Origin: Isochrysis galbana
Lineage: Eukaryota > Haptophyta > Isochrysidales > Isochrysidaceae
Length of the DNA: 31,403 bases
Direction of reading: 5' to 3'
NCBI GenBank assembly: GCA_018136815.1
Contig: JADDIW010000086.1
Location: 1-31,403, forward strand
This document shows positions 30,525 through 31,403 of the stretch, piece after piece. Positions within the stretch are counted from its first letter, which is position 1, and each line of letters begins with the position of its first letter. The notes below the pieces were generated by a model. That model was not told the origin of the DNA and searched no databases. It saw nothing but the letters and a program-made list of their open reading frames with translations. Position numbers and translations under genes: made by a program.

Positions 30525-30609
30525 GCATCTGTAGCCAAGTGGCCGAAGGCACCGGACTCATAATCCGTTTCTCATTGAGACATCGCTGGTTCGAATCCAG
30601 TCGGATGCA
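30525..30609 (+). tRNA. trnI: tRNA with CAU anticodon, probably tRNA-Ile (lysidine type), long variable arm
   Basis: GCATCTG/CGGATGC form the acceptor, like plastid trnI-CAU, and the anticodon loop CTCATAA gives CAU. The T-arm GCTGG TTCGAAT CCAGT is sound. Unusually, the variable region is about 16 bases and can form TCTC/GAGA, and the D-arm (GCC AAGTGGCCGAA GGC) looks like that of tRNA-Ser or tRNA-Leu. In plastids such CAU tRNAs have C34 changed to lysidine by TilS to read AUA. The alternative is a class II tRNA with an altered anticodon. Confidence 0.75.
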
Positions 30610-30633
30610 AGTTAAATTTAAAATGAATCCAAA

Positions 30634-30698
30634 AACAATTTCAGTTAAAAAAGTGTCTATCTATTTAATAGATAGACACTTTTTTAACTGAAATTGTT
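30634..30698. terminator. Near-perfect 65-base palindrome between trnI-CAU and trnR-CCG
   Basis: The left arm 30634-30665 and right arm 30667-30698 are exact reverse complements around one central T. The core is AAAAAAGTGTCTATC. In RNA about 30 pairs could form with a small A/T loop. It lies between convergent genes and is followed by the trnR-CCG, ycf65 and rps16 cluster on the minus strand. Confidence 0.85.
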
Positions 30699-30721
30699 CT
30701 TGACTACAATTATATTTTAAG

Positions 30722-30794
30722 TAGGCTTAGCGAGAATCGAACTCACGACACCCAGAACCGGAATCTAGTGCTCTTTCCACTGAGCTATAAGCCC
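30722..30794 (-). tRNA. trnR: tRNA-Arg (CCG)
   Basis: GGGCTTA/TAAGCCT form the acceptor. The loop TTCCGGT gives anticodon CCG for the CGG codon. The T-arm CGTGAG TTCGATT CTCGC is nearly regular. This rare-codon tRNA is kept in several red-lineage plastids. It starts 14 bases after ycf65. Confidence 0.9.
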
Positions 30795-30808
30795 ACTATG
30801 TGAGCTTA

Positions 30809-31102
30809 TTAAAGCGTCGCAATAATTTCAACGTCGGACATTTTACTTCCGTCAAAAATTGAGTTTTGTTTCGGAGAAGCTTGTAACTTATTTAAAATTT
30901 CTGTTGTTTTATTTAGAATAAAAGTCTGTTCTGTCACAGAGATCCAATTTTTAGCTTTTAATTCTAAACGAATTTGAGACCAAGCATCGCTTCTTGGCCA
31001 ATAGTAATAATTTGTTAGTGGAACAACATGTTCACCGTAAATTTGATCAATCGCGATACCTAACAAATTTTCCCGCCATACAAGCTTAAAACGAAAAGAC
31101 AT
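30809..31102 (-). CDS. ycf65: Plastid-specific ribosomal protein PSRP-3 (Ycf65)
   Basis: The 97-residue intact protein includes FKLVWRENLLGIAIDQIYGE, then PLTNYYYWPRSDAWSQIRLE, then WISVTEQTFILNKTTEILN. These match the Ycf65/PSRP-3 family (W-x-(E/D)-x-x-LG-x-A-x-DQ, PLT-x-Y-(F/Y)(F/Y)WPR-x-DAW). The protein is a small-subunit component of plastid and cyanobacterial ribosomes. rps16 is 57 bases upstream on the same strand, so the two likely form a unit. Confidence 0.95.
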   Translation of the reverse strand: MSFRFKLVWRENLLGIAIDQIYGEHVVPLTNYYYWPRSDAWSQIRLELKAKNWISVTEQTFILNKTTEILNKLQASPKQNSIFDGSKMSDVEIIATL

Positions 31103-31159
31103 ATATATTGTTAGTAATTGCGTTATTTATTTTTAAATTATTCTAAAAAAGGAAACTAT

Positions 31160-31401
31160 TTATAGTGAGTCAAAAACTTTAGCTTTTAATAAAATGTTTC
31201 GAACGGTCTCAGTTGGTTGTGCTCCGGTCTTTAGACGTTCTACAATTCTATCAAATTTAAGATGTGTTTCATCTGTAAGTGGGTTATAAAATCCCACTTC
31301 TTCAATAGCACGCCCATCACGTTTGACGCGACTGTCTGTTACGACAATTCTGTAACATGGTTGTGCTTTCCGACCGAATGCTTTAATCGAATTTTTAACA
31401 T
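31160..31401 (-). CDS. rps16: Ribosomal protein bS16c
   Basis: The 80-residue complete ORF starts at ATG 31401 (MLKIRLKAFGRKAQPCYRIV) and continues VTDSRVKRDGRAIEEVGFYN, then PLTDE, with FDRIVERLKTGAQPTETVRN near the end. These are the S16 signatures (R-K-x-x-x-x-YRIVV-x-DSR, RDG, IE-x-(V/L)G-x-YNP). It lies at the window edge, just complete at the start codon, upstream of ycf65. Confidence 0.97.
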   Translation of the reverse strand, partial: VKNSIKAFGRKAQPCYRIVVTDSRVKRDGRAIEEVGFYNPLTDETHLKFDRIVERLKTGAQPTETVRNILLKAKVFDSL

Positions 31402-31403
31402 TT

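Overview
The window joins two unrelated kinds of DNA. Bases 1 to about 6626 are GC-rich, eukaryotic nuclear-type sequence with simple repeats, a tandem repeat, a frameshifted gag-like or coiled-coil ORF on the minus strand, and two exons of a HEAT-repeat gene of RRP12 type. From about 6627 to the end the sequence is AT-rich plastid DNA of the red (secondary) lineage. The gene set includes psbA, groEL, tatC, petA, psbX, sufB, ycf19, ycf35, ycf46, ycf60/tic20, rbcR, psbY, minD, thiG, chlI, ycf65 and ssrA. It fits a haptophyte best: minD, rbcR, thiG and tmRNA occur together, and the tmRNA tag reads ANNILNFNSKLAIA, which I recall as the Emiliania huxleyi plastid tag. I cannot run a search, so the species is an inference.

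Layout. 1-1384: minus-strand ORF with frameshifts. 1385-4500: mostly gene-free, with a tandem repeat at about 2691-3420. 4500-5256: a purine-rich then pyrimidine-rich tract. 5257-6625: two exons of an RRP12-like gene around an intron that holds a 54-base poly-G run. About 6626: abrupt switch into the middle of ycf35. 6627-16504: ycf35, psbA(-), trnM, groEL, tatC, petA, psbX(-), rps18(-), rpl33(-), trnT, ycf19, sufB, ycf46. 16888-18116: rpl19, ycf60/tic20, psbI. 18228-23069: rRNA operon (16S, trnI-GAU, trnA-UGC, 23S, 5S) with a clear bacterial-type promoter. 23104-28414: rpl21, rpl20, trnE(-), rbcR(-), psbY, minD(-), thiG, chlI. 28432-31401: trnR-UCU(-), trnV(-), a broken Tic22-like ORF, tmRNA, trnI-CAU, trnR-CCG(-), ycf65(-), rps16(-).

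Many plastid genes are interrupted by one-base indels, mostly deletions in short homopolymers, although the protein is readable across frames. The likely nuclear exon shows the same kind of error. The simplest reading is a low-coverage draft contig that misjoins nuclear and plastid reads. A nuclear copy of plastid DNA (NUPT) is the main alternative. Functionally the plastid genes cover photosystem II (psbA, psbI, psbX, psbY), cytochrome f, chlorophyll and thiamine biosynthesis, Fe-S assembly, protein import and export (Tic20, a Tic22-like protein, TatC), chaperonin, division-site placement (MinD), Rubisco regulation (RbcR), translation and ribosome rescue (tmRNA).

The most interesting points are the chimeric junction, the Tic22-like ORF lying next to tmRNA, a class II-like trnI-CAU, a structured unassigned region at 16556-16797, and strong hairpins at nearly every place where convergent genes meet.
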